Source: Callipepla californica brunnescens (lineage: Eukaryota; Chordata; Aves; Galliformes; Odontophoridae). From it: a DNA stretch of 64,000 nucleotides. Below, in pieces: positions 1-12,130 of the stretch (its first letter is position 1; every line of letters begins with the position of its first letter). A program made the position numbers and the translations under genes. The stretch spans positions 9,244,423 through 9,308,422 of the forward strand of contig JALIRH010000023.1 in NCBI GenBank assembly GCA_023055505.1, written 5' to 3'. Below the pieces are notes generated by a model. The model was not told the origin of the DNA, ran no database searches, and saw only the letters and a program-made list of their open reading frames with translations.

Positions 1-252
1 TGACAGGACAAGGGGCAATGAGAAAAGGATGGAATAAAAGAAGTTCCATACAGATACAATGAAGATCTTGTCTACTGTGAGAATGACAGAGTGCTGGAAC
101 AGGTTGCTCAGAGATGATGTGGAGTCACCTTCTCCGGAGATATTCAAACCAACTGAACATTATTCTGTGCAATCTTTTCTAGGGAACTTTCTTTAACCAG
201 GGCATGAACTAGATGATCTCCAGTGGTGCCTTCCGATTTTTACATTCTGTGA
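1..252 (+). mobile_element. CR1 LINE, 3' end, cut by the window start
   Basis: The sequence follows the 3' part of chicken-repeat-1 (CR1) elements in the sense direction: a stretch about a tracked, amplified subunit of the 3' untranslated region (gacagagtgctggaacagg, then a gtggagtcaccttctccgg-like block), then the diagnostic aactagatgatctcc and a degenerate ATTCTGTGA end near 245. The 5' part lies outside the window. It is an old copy with many substitutions and no coding capacity. Assignment rests on recognising the conserved CR1 3' block; the subfamily is not determined. Confidence 0.85.
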
Positions 253-3200
253 CTTTTTTGGTCACTTTCTGAAAGTATGCATTGAAAGAAGGAGAAGAGG
301 AAGAAACTATAGTTTACAGGCAGTTACATCCCTGTGTAAGTTCCTCTCATTTTCTGAATAACACCTTTTGGTGGAATAGGCATACAGCAAGTGTGTCTTT
401 TGAGCACTTTGTGACTAAGAGAGCAGAGGCAGTTTCCAAGATGGTTAAACACCCTTGGTCACCAAACAGTGGGCTAAAGGCTTTATATGGTTGATGAGGC
501 TGCAAAAATTTTCCATCTCTAACTACAGGACTTAATTGCAACCTAAGGATGTGTGAATAACTTACTGTGACAGTGAAGAGAAGACTTATGCAGATACTCA
601 TTAATAATTTGAGGAGTGGATGCAGAAAGCCTTCTTGCTTAGTTCAATTTTGTACATGCAATTAAAAAAACTTTTTTCTGCATACAGAAAACTGTATTTT
701 AAAAAAAGGGGCTCACTAAATCTCTGTGTTACTGTATTTGCCTGATATGTTCAAGTCTTTGTGCTAGTAATCAAAGAATCTGATATGAAATAGCTCAAAG
801 GTTATAGTAACTAGATGCAGTTTCCCTTGCACCCTACAGCGAGTCTTTTAACACAGAGCACCAGGCGCCTCATAGAGGACTACAGTAACATGCTCTTCCT
901 GAGGAGAAAGGGTCAGAACTTTTTCTTTGATAACATTTCTCTCTGAAACATTGTACTTTGTCAGTTTGATTTTATTTCTCTTATTTTCCTGAGGTGTTAG
1001 ACCTGGTTGAGAAAAGATTCCAGACACTGCTGGAATGATTTTTGTAAATAACAGACAGTGAAATTTATTATTTTTCTACCAAATTGGCATCATTACTAAG
1101 TGCTGCTAGCTTTCCAAATTATGTGATAACTCTTCTAGTGCTTGAGAATAAAAACTTTCTTTTTTTCTCTAGGAATATAAGATGTTCTGTATTAAGGAGG
1201 AAAATGAAGAGCTTTTACACTGGGTAAACACACCCAGTGTACTGCTATGGGTGCATTCTCTAGTGTGACAAAATTTATGACATGCTATTTTCTAATTACT
1301 GGTAGTTCATGATCCCATTTTGCTTGGAATGGGCCTGCAAGTCCTATGTCTGTGTGAAATACCCTGCTATTTTCAGTCTGTTCCATTTAACAAATTGGCA
1401 CTCTGTAGAAAGGCTGCTTTGATCGTTCCTTACGTGACTGTAATTTGCATAAATAGGAAATATCCCTTTGTGCGTCTTTTGAGGGGTGTTGTTTTTTCCT
1501 CTGCTCACTGCTAAAAGATTGTCAAGCACTATAATTCTGTACCATACTATGTCTCTGGAATTTTATCGCCCCATCTTGCTGCTTGAATGTTTCCTTATGT
1601 TATGATGAAAGGAAATCATAAATAAAGACTTGTTCTTTAGAAAACTTTCTTTTCTCATTTAAAGGTGAGTGCAGCTGACATTAAATGTATCAAAACTAAA
1701 GTATCTTGCAAGCATACCAGCAATTCATACCAATAAAATAAAGTGTTCTATATCTGCATCTTCTGAAAACATTGCTATTTCTTTTCTAAAATTCTGCATT
1801 TGGCAGTGATATGGGCATATGATAATACTTGCTCCTGGATACTGACTTAACATTTTTTTAACCTTGTTACATTAAACTCAAAACTAGTGCTCTTCAAGTC
1901 CCAGTGAATAATCAGAGATATTGCAAGAAATTAAGTCTAACTAGTGAGTCCTATAAGCAGCACACCATGTTTATCTGATGTAATAACTTCTAATAAATAA
2001 GATACTCTTTGGAACAATAAACTATTTAGAAATTATTGAACGTAACATCTAAGCAGCAGACTGAGCAGAAAACTACAAGTAGTAGAAACATTGCAGAGAA
2101 TAGTTTCTCAAATATAGGAAATAGATACAACAGTTTCAGAAATATTCTGGGTTGCTAATTCCATGTTAAAGCAACAGTTAAAAATGTGGAGCTATTAATG
2201 TGAGGGCATTATCCATTAACTTGACACGGAAATAATAGGGTTCCTTTAGAAGCGCCAGGAGGTTTTGCCTTCAGAGAAAGGAAAAGGTGAAAGATTCTTC
2301 TTTAGCTCTCCTTAGAATCTTTCTGAGACTGAAAAAAGCAGAAATTAGAACTTTTTATAATGTTCAGAAGCCCACCATAATGGATAACCATCTTGATTGT
2401 TTCAACTGAACACTATGAATGAAGAGTCTAATTTTGTCTGAAGTAAAAACTTTTATTATGTCCAGCTCATACCACTAATACCTGCGTATTCTGGTCATTT
2501 ATTTAATTCATAAAAGTAGGTCTCACTCTCAAATTTACTGCAATTGAGCTTCATGGTATAGGCACTTGTGTCTTTGTCCAAGAGTATATGCAGTCTCTGA
2601 ATGTTGTTTGTCACAATCTTTGATACCTCTTCTGGAAATTAAACCAGGAACACATTCCTCCTTTCTCAATTTCGAGTAAAGTATTCACTACGTGATTTTA
2701 TGATTTGGAATACCAATACCAAAAAATCATGAAAACATGACAAATAGTGACAATCTTTCTTATACCTAGGAACCTGCTCATACTTCCACTTGAAATTTCT
2801 GAGTAGACCAGTAGAATATTTGAACATACATGGTACTTCTTAAAAATGTGTGTCAATTTCTTTTAAAGTATTTATGGGAATGTGTCTTTACTTGGTAAAC
2901 TAGATTAGATCTTGTTATGACACCTAAAATATCTTTATTCCTTTAGTGATTTACTTCTTTTGAACTTAGTTTAAAACTTGTGTTTGATCTCCCAAATATT
3001 TCCTCTCCTGTACCTTAGACAAACCTCATTTATCTCCAGTAAGATTGGTCCCATGGGAAGGAATTGAATGTCTCTATCAGAAAGAAGGCTATGGTTCTTC
3101 AAACCCTACTACCAGTGTGCACGTATATAAGCGAGTAATTGACAGATTACGATTACTAAGTGATCAGATTGGCAAGAAGCATGATAAATGGAATTGAATT

Positions 3201-3271
3201 CTGTAGAATTTCTCCCCATATTTTTTATTCCCACTAGCAGATAACCCTTCATTTGGGCAATGACCTCTGTG
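253..3271. other. A+T-rich non-coding stretch
   Basis: No gene or recognised mobile element. Short ORFs of 60-84 codons on both strands have no recognisable domain and overlap each other. A segment at 2697-2752 resembles one at 47944-47998 (see findings), so part of this stretch may be an old, unclassified repeat. Confidence 0.6.
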
Positions 3272-3402
3272 ATCTCCTCTTGTTCTGAATGTAATACCTC
3301 CTATTTTATTATTTTGGCCCACAATGTCTGAGGCAGGTGGTGATTTGGCAGTACAGGTTGAATCTTACCACCAGTATTCCACTACATTTCGTTGCTGTGC
3401 AA

Positions 3403-4290
3403 CAGATGGCAGCAGAGGAGCAATCTGGCAAAACAGCATCTGACAAGGAAGTGCAGATGAAGCAAAAGTGTGGAACTGAATTCCTTCACAGGAAAAAAAA
3501 AAAAAAAAAAAAACTGCATTCATCACTTGCAAATTGAAAAATCTGTACTAGGTGGGTTTCACAGATACAGAGGAACAGAAAGAACACTACGTGCTATCTT
3601 ATTAGGACCTTTTCAGTGAATGTGAGGCTAAAGATGGGTTTTCTGGATCACATCATTACCAGTGGTGAGAGGTGATGCCACCACTACAAGCCAGAGTCAA
3701 AACAGCAGTACATGGAAAGATGACTTGTGAATTTCCCATTAAAAAAAAAAAAATTAAATACACATCCCTCAACAGGTAAAGTGATGTGCATTGTGTTTTT
3801 GGGATAGGAAAGAAATGACTTTTCCCAATTTCCTGGAGCCTGAACAAATAATCAGCTTTGACCTCCACATAGTGATACTGACTAAGCTGAAGTTTCAAAA
3901 TTCCAGAGTCAGATCAGAAAAATAGATAACCTTTCTCTTGAACTGTAGTAGCACCAGGGTGTCTATCATTCTGTAGTATGGAGAACATTGCCAGTATCTT
4001 CTCGACTGTGCTGTCACATCCACCATATTGCTCTGTTTTGGTTCCTTCTGAATTGTTTAAGTTCAGGCCAATGAAGGATCAGTAATATTTTCCTAGCAAC
4101 AATACTATCATAGCAGCTGTGAAACAATGAGTCACCACCACTGGTGTAGATTCTGGCACGCAGACTCTTGTTTATCATTGGCAAAACATATAGCTAATGA
4201 TGGTGACTGTGTTGAAAAAGTATTTTCTATATCAAGCACATTAATTATTCTCTTTCTATCTGTTGTCATTTCCATGGCAATGGAGGGTTG
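3403..4290 (+). pseudogene. Mariner transposase pseudogene
   Basis: Decayed coding region of a DD(E/D)-type mariner transposase, which in intact elements cuts and pastes the transposon at TA sites. In order: an N-terminal stretch ending MKQKCGTEFLHR (to 3492), equivalent to MKKRDGIEFLQR in the copy at 46.8 kb; FLDHIITSGE (about 3630-3660), matching the TGDE block that carries the first catalytic aspartate; a stretch matching the KVMC-VF and LEPG blocks (about 3775-3845); GEHCQYLLDCAVTS (about 3982-4020), matching the block after the second aspartate; and FPSNNTIIAAVKQ followed by TTTGVDS (about 4090-4150), matching FPSNETVIAAVKQ in the copy at 28.1 kb. Several in-frame stops and frameshifts occur. 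The first catalytic Asp appears replaced by Gly. Confidence 0.8.
3493..3513. repeat. (A)21 tract inside the mariner transposase
   Basis: Uninterrupted run of 21 A, directly after the FLHR codons of the transposase remnant. The copy at 28 kb has an equivalent 13-base run (T at 28309-28321) at the same place in the element, so this is probably slippage expansion of a short A run in the parent element rather than a retrotransposon tail. Confidence 0.9.
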
Positions 4291-4306
4291 TTTGGCGAGG
4301 TTCATG

Positions 4307-5253
4307 TACAGACTGAGCCCCCCCTCTCCTGAAAATTGATTGTCACTCTGGTTCAGAAAAATCCCTTGAGACATAATAGTAGGAATATAGACTATTTTGG
4401 AAGACTACAATAAGCATATGTGTCAGAGCCAATGTGTCTCCTTGAATGGATCAGACATGTTAATAATGAAAATTCCTCTCTTCTTTTAGTAAAGGGATAT
4501 AAATTACAAATATTTTGGCATCATCAATACATAGAAAACAAAGTTTGGAAATACAGTTTCCTCAAATTTAAACACAGAAAACATGCAACTCGTTAATAAA
4601 GCATAACGACACATGCCACATAATTGATTCCTGCAGACATTAATTTCCATTAGTAGAATATATTTTTGATACATAAACATCTCAAAACTGAGCTGAATGA
4701 ATGTTGGAATCGTAAAAAAGGCATGCATACTTTTTACAAAACTTTAATCATTAGAAGAGCAATTTTTTACAAAGAATGTCCTTGGACTTATAAGTAAGAT
4801 TAAATTTAGACCTATTGCAGAGACCAGTGTTCAGTTGCCATAGATAGATATTCAGACTCTGACCCACCAGTCGCTAACATACATTCAGATTTCTTGGATT
4901 TCTATTACAGTTACACAAGTTTGCAAGCAGAAGGGAGCAATCACCTTAGGGCTGAAATTGCACAAGAACAACCACTACTATGCAAATTATAAAACATAAC
5001 CCACTGCCAAAGCAATGCAATCCACCAGAGAACAGTAGGTAATATAAAACACTTGTTTTAACACTAAGGACAATTTTCATTTTCTAATATTTTCCCAAAT
5101 TTTCATTATCATGTGTAAATATTTATTGTGTAAAAATTATTAAAATTTTTGACAAAATATTCTAAATTACTTCCCCCTGATTTAACTTCAGCAATCAGAG
5201 AGAGCTTGTAACTTCCCACTAAGATTTTAATAATCTGACAGTAAAAATGTTGA
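4307..5253. other. A+T-rich non-coding stretch
   Basis: Nothing recognisable. No repeat, gene or structured element was seen. Confidence 0.55.
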
Positions 5254-5882
5254 AAACAGCAAGAAGGCCAATGATGTCCTGTCTTGTATTAGGAATGGTG
5301 TGGTGAGCAGGACTAGGGTACTCATCCTACCTCTGTACTCAGCATTGGTGAGGACTCATCTCGAGTACTGTGTTCAGTTTTGGGCACCTCAGTACAGAAA
5401 GGACATTGAGGTGCTGGAGCAGGTACAAAGAAGGGCAGCAAGGATGGTGAAGGGCTTGGAGAATATGCCCTATGAAGAGAGACTGAAGGAATGGGGGCTG
5501 TTTAGCCTGGGGAAAAGGAGGATGAGGGGAGACCTTATTTCTCCCTTCTGGTATCTGAAAGGTACTTACAGCAAGAGCAGGGTTGGTCTCTTCTCACTGG
5601 TGACAGGACGAGGGGAAGTGGCCTTAAGTTGTGCCAGGGTAGGTTTAGGTTGGATAACAGGTAACACTTCACTACAGAAAGAACTGGAATAGGTTCCCCA
5701 TGGAGGTGATTGAGTCACTCTCCCTGGGTGTGTTTAAAAACAGTCTGGATGTGGTGCTCAGGGACATGATTTAGCATTGAGTTGTTACAGTTAGAGTAGT
5801 ATGGTTATGTCATGGTTGTACAAGATGACCTTTGAGGTTTTTTCTAAGCTGAGCGATTCTATGATTCTGTTCTATGATTCTA
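5254..5882 (+). mobile_element. CR1 LINE, 5'-truncated, reaching the 3' terminus
   Basis: Sense-strand CR1 fragment containing the last part of ORF2 and the complete 3' end. It starts in the region just upstream of the conserved [10 protein letters not shown] block and finishes with the typical reiterated gattctatgattctg end (5854-5882). The 3' untranslated part contains the usual ggaggtgattgagtcac-like block and a weakened tgacctttgaggtt match. 5' truncation is the normal product of incomplete target-primed reverse transcription in this family. The element is inactive. Confidence 0.92.
5300..5692 (+). pseudogene. CR1 ORF2 reverse transcriptase, C-terminal remnant
   Basis: An open stretch of 130 codons contains the conserved tail of CR1 ORF2: [37 protein letters not shown], then [18 protein letters not shown] and [14 protein letters not shown]. 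This is the region after the reverse-transcriptase palm. The palm itself, with the catalytic aspartates, and the N-terminal endonuclease are absent. The frame is lost after about residue 90 (HXKGTYSK... onward is 3' region read in a chance frame), so the nominal ORF overstates what is real protein. It starts at an internal Met and is not a functional gene. Confidence 0.88.
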
Positions 5883-8800
5883 CTGTGATGCAAAGCATAC
5901 CTGTGCATATAAGACATCCTTATATCCTTTTTTCAGCAGATTTCTTTATGTGTGCATTGACTTGGGGTCTTCATGGGGAAGAAAACATGGTTGAAGAACA
6001 TATTTATGGGAAAGACTGTAATAAAAAATTAGAGGAAAACAATCCCCTTTCATTCAACAGCACATTTGTCAGAGAGCTCACTTAGTCCAAGCCAGTCTTT
6101 AACTTACACTGCTGTTAAGTCTTGTCATATCAGGCTACCTCGTTCCTTTCTACTGAGTTGTGTCTGCTTTGGTTAAAAATCCCCAAACTTTCCAAGACTG
6201 AGAATGAAAGATGAAAAATGTCAGAAATCTATTCGCAAAATGAGTGTCCTTAAGTGGGTAACAATTCAGTACAATTCGGAGACCATGAGGGAGGTGAATG
6301 GACTTTTCCTTTTTATGGATGAGTTCTCGGTTTATCAGTTTGTAGAGGGTGGCAACATTTTTCTATCTGATTTGTAAATTGTTCCTAAAACTATCCCAGA
6401 TTTTTTCTTCAAGGATGCAGTTAGGCTGCACATGACTCCTCATGCTCTGCATGCTCTAATCTGTATGCAATGCTGAGCATCAGATAAGAAACCCCGATGA
6501 GAACAAAGCATTCACAAATTCAGAAAGGAACATATTGTCTTGTTTTGACTTGATGTCGTCAAGAGGTCTTTACCTTCCTGTTCCTAATTGTTTAGCTCTG
6601 TTGCAGATATTTAGGAGGGAGGGAGTATATCTATCATAATTTTAAACTAGTTTATATGTATTTAAACCCTCATTTACATAAATAATAATTAAAAAAGAGG
6701 TCATATTTTATATCTTATCTTCTCTTTATGGCAGATGAGTTGAAGTGAGACTCAGCATCAGATCTTCAAAGATCCATAATTGCTATTGCAGAATCAGCTT
6801 TGCAGAGCTAGATGGTGTGAGTAGGAAAATATGTTACTATAGGAGATCTAAAAAAAATATGTGCATACTGACTGTTCGTCATTAAACCTTGCCTTCCACT
6901 TGTAAGGTTTTGAGAAAACAGATCTGGATATTTGGAATGACTGTTTGTTTGTTTGTTTACATAAGATTAAATTAGGCTGAAAATGTAGCAGGTTTATGGG
7001 TTGAGTATTCATCAGTTTAGTCTTTGATATTTTTACATTTAAACACAAGACAGGCAGTGTTGGCTTTGGACAAAATCAAAAAATATCCAAATGCTAAAAG
7101 GTAATGAGGAGACGATTTCCTTCCCTTTGCTTTGATTTCCTTCCCTTAGCTCAGCGAGGTGAATACTCTGTAGACAGCAGTCAAAGTTCTCACTGCAGCT
7201 GGGAAACCTTTCCCCAGCTACCCTACTGAATACTCAAGGAGCTGCTCTCAGCATGTCCTCAGCAGCTCATGCATCATAGCACCAAAAACTCCACAAGCCT
7301 CCTCAGGGTGAAGAGCAAAGTTCAGTTTGTATGTGAGTTCATCACAGATGAACTATTCCTGCCATGCAAAGTCATATCCTGTAAGACTGCAGCAGCCTTG
7401 GACTTCTGCGGGAGAAGTTTTATCACCATTTCTGTAGAGCTGAGCCCTGAGCAGCCATTAGATGGGAGGGTTCTCTGATCCACCTTTTCAAAAAATTCCC
7501 CAAGCCATTTTATCCCTTTCTAGACAGGAAGCCAATGAGGTGGAAATTATGTGAGCACACCTAATTTTCAAACATTTCAACCTCATACTTTTTATTGCTC
7601 TGATAATAATCTGAAGAAATTCATCATCTCTTCTCAGATCAAGATTTCTGTGCACACTTCACAATCAAAAGGTTTTAATCCTTCAAGCTGCCCTTTCGAA
7701 GTATGTACTCAAGTTGATTTCATTTTGTGCTGCATCAATCAAATTAACTCTGCCAAGACAAGATCCTCTTCAGAATATTTTTTTATTGTTTTTATGGACC
7801 TAAATATGAAGCTTCATGCCAGGGTGTGTGGTGGGGTGTAAGGTTGAATAATACATCTGTAAAGGTGTCAATTCATTGTCACACAGATCTTCCTTAATGG
7901 GTCTTCACTACTTCTCCCTTTTTACCAAGAGAATCTCCTTCTACCAAGAGAAGCTAAGACGGCAATTGCACAGAGTATTAGGAAAGCTGCAGTAGAGTCT
8001 GACTGGGGCATTGTGGAATGATTAAACTATGGAGCAAAGCTTTGTGACATATCCTGAACATCTGACACTGAATAACACAGTGTTATTTCATCAGGTGCAT
8101 CCAATATTTTCTCGTTTGTCTTTTCCTCATAATAGCGGCAAACACCAAAAACAAAAGTAAAGCTGGTAGCAGAGTCCAGAGTCCACAGTAACCACTGAAT
8201 TTTAAAGGAATTTCCTTAGATTACAGAGGAATTTCCATCTTAGGAAATAAAAGAGCGTAAGGACATTGTTTTTCAAATGCATGAAATACATGTGAGCATT
8301 CCAGGTTTAGAGCACTGCAGAGCTACTTGAGTAATTAATGTGCTTTCAGTGAACAATTAAGCAAATTATAGTTGCTGTGCATTCTAAATTCTTGTGCAAG
8401 CTCAAACGTTCAAGTAACGTATTAATCACAGTTAACTGCTTCAGTTAATCTGCACTTTAAATTTATCTGTTTCAGTAATAATTAACAACATTAGAGCTTG
8501 AGGTCTTAACACTGCCTTAACAGGTGCAACAGGTAAAAATGGTACAGCTATAGGTGATGTCCAAAGGAATCTCCCAGTGGGAACTCTTTATGATAGGGGG
8601 TTGTGGAGCTAACAAATTTCTGAAGGCAGATTATTAATGGCTTTAAACATCTAAAGATAAAGTGGAATTGTAATAAATTCTTCCTAATAATACAGTACCA
8701 AAAAACCTGAGCAGGTTCATTGCCATTGTAAAGCTGGGTTTAATTCAACACTCTTCCAGGAATTCTGAAGACCAAAAAGTAATAGGTTTACTCAAATAGT

Positions 8801-11800
8801 CCACAGCAATATACATAAGCCTGCATATATATCTATGTAGAGATTTCTTTTATTTCTCATTAGCTTAAGAATCTACCATAAATAAGATTGCTTTTGCTTG
8901 ATTTTTGTATCTCCTCTAAAGCTTAGTTCTGTTCTTTTATCTTCACTTTCAACACTGTTTTGTGAAAAGAGGGTCCCGGCAGTTTTCTTTTGTTTAAAAG
9001 GTTTTCTTCCACTTTCATGGTTATGATGCATTCTGCTTTGACAGCTATGTCAACCAATAACAGTAGATTAAAAGAGGTGCTATTTGGGGTTTCTTTCTGT
9101 AACAACTTCCTTTTAGCAGCTTGAAACCCTGAAGTCCCTTGTTATTTTTAGACAAAAACAATGAGTGTATTTTGAAGAACTATTTTAAGATCTCTATATT
9201 ATAACAATTACTACTATTCTGCTATGTTTAATTGTCAGTTCACAGCAAAATTCATTTTTTTTATACCTCCAGACTGGTATTCTTCATTGTCCTATTAATG
9301 TCAGGTGAAAGAGAGGATCAGAAATAAAAGGAACTGAGGAGATTGTCAGAGAATAAATACCGAAGTCTTTGCTAAAATTAGAGAAGTAGGTAAGTGCCAA
9401 CACATAATCATTCAATAAATGAGTAAAAGATAAGTTCCGATTATTCTCTTGTCAGTTCCACCAGCACGGGAAGAATAAGCCAGTGTCTATATAAAATAAA
9501 GTAAATTGAACTCCACTGTTCTTTCATTTCATCTCTCCTCTTCTTCTTAATCTCTTTAGACAGAGGACTTCCCTTGGAAGCAGAACTTCTGCCTGAGGCA
9601 GGCACAGCCACCAGCTTTATTGGTCCTGAATGTCAAAGCTTGCTAAGAGCATAGGTCCGTTCTTTGTTCACTTGTAAATCAAGTTTCCTGCACACAGTCG
9701 TGTGCCGGAATACCTTCAGTATCTGTTTTAAACCAGTTCATAGTGATTGATATCACCTTTTTCTCTCCTTTTTAATGAAATAATTGATATTCATTGGTCA
9801 CTCTCTTGCACAAAAGTAAGGAACAAAATTTTCTTATGATGCTACTGATCTTTTGTATTTGAAGGACTACATGGTCACACATCAAACTGTAGCTAAAGGA
9901 AGTATTCCAATATGTATGGATTTCTAATGGATACTTTTGATGTCCAGTGAGATTGTATTTCTCCATGCAGCTGAAAGATATGACACTTCAAAAAATATTA
10001 GTACAGAATACGCTTCCTAATATGCTGTGTGATTGCATATTGGACTGTTGAATTTCTACTGCAAACTTATTATTAATAGCAGAAATAAGACTCCTGATTG
10101 GGTTGATGAAAATGTTAGGGAGAAACAAATTTTAGGAGAGGTATATGAACAAATGAAGTAATTGTAAACTGAATTCAAATACTACCCAGTATTAGATTAT
10201 GCCAGTTCATATTCTACAATCAACATAAGATCCAAAATAGCAGCTTTCTGCTATTTAATATGGCGCAAGAGCTGCCATTGCAAATCACATGGTTTTAGCA
10301 TCAACATTTTCCATTTAGACTTTCAGTTTCTGATTATACTTGTTTGCTTCTTCATTTGTTTGTGTTTAAGGTTAGTTCTTATGTTTTTAGCATTCTAATA
10401 TGGCCCCATGGCTCTGAAAGTTAGAAAGAATATTTGATCAGAATAACTATGTACTCGTGGGGTTTTCTCTTCAGTGGGTTACTGTCAATAGCTGAAGCAC
10501 CTGTGCTACATACTTATTCTATGCACTTGGCAGTGATATTCTTGGCTGTATGTCCTTTACTTTCCAAATATTTTCTTTCTCCACAAGAATCGCAATATGC
10601 AGTTACCTCCGCTGGAGTACAGTTTTGTGGTGACTTTGGGGGTTTCTTTTCTCTAGAATATAAACTATTCATATTTTATTTCTCTAGAAATTCTATTCAC
10701 TAGAAAATATTACCTTATACGATACATTATCCTTTCAAATAAAGGACTTCATTGACCCTGTTCCAAGTGCACAAATCTTTTTATACTTTATTGTAAACTG
10801 GAAATTCAATTTAAAAGTTATCTTAAACATTTGATGCTGAATATTCTAGAGCCAAGGAAATTTAGAACATTTATAAAAGCAAATTTATTCGCATAAATGT
10901 TTATAGAGTGAGATGTAACTTCATTACTGTGTTGAATTTCATTGACCAAGGGACAAGAGGAAGGACAAACTTTTGATCTATATGTTACTCACATCAAAAT
11001 ATTTATGTGAATGCTGATTATGGATGAGTAATCAGTATGTTGTGTTGTCATGAATTTTGTATATGTATACAAATTAAGTTTCAGCTCCTCTCTAATTCAG
11101 CTTCTTCACATTGTCACTCTTGAGTCTGAACAGATGAGTCACAGGAGCAGGAATTTTTAAGGTCTTCCCTTACACACATACACAGAGATGAATAGATATG
11201 CTCAGAGTAAAGAATTCCTGAAAAATGCAACTAAAACCTCAGAGAAGACAAAGGAGAGGAGAAAGTACTGAATTTTGTAGATGGTTTGGTACAAAGAGCA
11301 ATAAAATATTTAGTTATATATATCAGAGCTCAAGTAAAGTGGACAGAGAATGTTTACAATGGACAGAGAAAGCCGGATTTCAGCTGTAGTTGAAGACAAC
11401 CGGAATTGTAGCTGCTATTTACAGCTGAATAATCAGGCATTTACTACTCCTATAGGTACTGCACTCTTTTTATTTTATTTTATTTTTTAATAAATGAGCA
11501 CTTAAGCTCTTAAATTCTTTCCTGAACTGCTGGACACAACTGAGTACTTAACATTTTAGAAATAAATAAGTAAACACAAGAACAGACCCTTGGAACTACC
11601 TTCTGAAAGAAAGATTTGTGGTCTTAATATTAAAGCTCCACTTAGAAACGATAACTTACATAGTGTAATCAACTAGCAATCATAATGTTAATAGGTCCTT
11701 CTCAAGGACGTACTTCACTAACATATGCTGAGAAGTGGACTAAAAGTGCAACCTAAAAATACATACTACAGATAATGAATTTGATACTGCATTGTTAAGA

Positions 11801-11894
11801 ATGAAAGTTCCACAATATTGCAATTTTAGCCTCTTCCATAAAACTGTGGATGTGGAGCTGTTCTTTTACGGGCATATTCAGAATATTAGAAATT
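5883..11894. other. A+T-rich non-coding stretch
   Basis: About 6 kb without a recognised gene or mobile element. It contains a (TTTG)4 run at 6943-6959, a (TTTTA)n run at 11467-11488, a somewhat less A+T-rich part at 7090-7460 that I could not classify, and an AT-motif cluster at 8332-8490 listed separately. ORFs here are 60-96 codons, without domains. Confidence 0.55.
8332..8490. promoter_or_regulatory. Candidate conserved non-coding element (AT-motif cluster)
   Basis: Within about 160 bases there are taattaat (8332), caattaag (8355), attaatc (about 8420), gttaac, gttaatc and ataattaac (about 8478). These are homeodomain- and HNF1-like cores. The text is non-repetitive and is not simple A+T-rich filler. 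Regulatory function is pure inference; conservation in other birds has not been tested. Confidence 0.2.
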
Positions 11895-12130
11895 TTCTGG
11901 GGAAGATTTGGATTAGATTTGAGGAAAAATTTTTTCTCTGAGAGAGTGGTCTGGCACTGGAATGGCCTGCCTAGGGAGGTGGTTGAGGCACCGTCCCTAG
12001 CACTGTTCAAGAAGCGTTTAGATGAGGTGCTAAGGGATTTGATTTAGTAGCTTGGTGGGTGGGGATGGTGGTGTGAGGATGGTTGGACTAGATGATCTTG
12101 TAGGTCCTTTCCAACCTAATGAATCTATGA
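11895..12130 (+). mobile_element. CR1 LINE 3' fragment
   Basis: Sense-strand CR1 3' untranslated region. It shows the block ctctgagagagtggtctggc followed by cactggaatggcctgcc, the gggaggtggttgagg motif, the tggttggactagatgatctt motif and the gaatctatga terminus at 12121-12130. Only about 235 bases remain, all 3' of ORF2. The wording differs from the copies at 33.6 and 43.5 kb, so it belongs to another CR1 subfamily. Inactive. Confidence 0.9.

Larger units (their letters stand above)
3272..4306 (+). mobile_element. Mariner-type DNA transposon (Galluhop-like), near full length, decayed
   Basis: A Tc1/mariner element in sense orientation, about 1.03 kb against roughly 1.2 kb for intact relatives. 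The left terminal inverted repeat is recognisable at about 3287-3308 (gaatgtaatacctcctattt, matching the aaagtaatgcctcctattt core of the other two copies in this window). The right end is a degraded ggaggcattactttc-type repeat at 4281-4306, followed by TA. Between them the transposase can be followed from the N-terminal helix-turn-helix region to the C-terminus. Stop codons, indels and a 21-base A tract (3493-3513) show that it is long dead. Exact termini are uncertain by a few bases. Confidence 0.82.
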
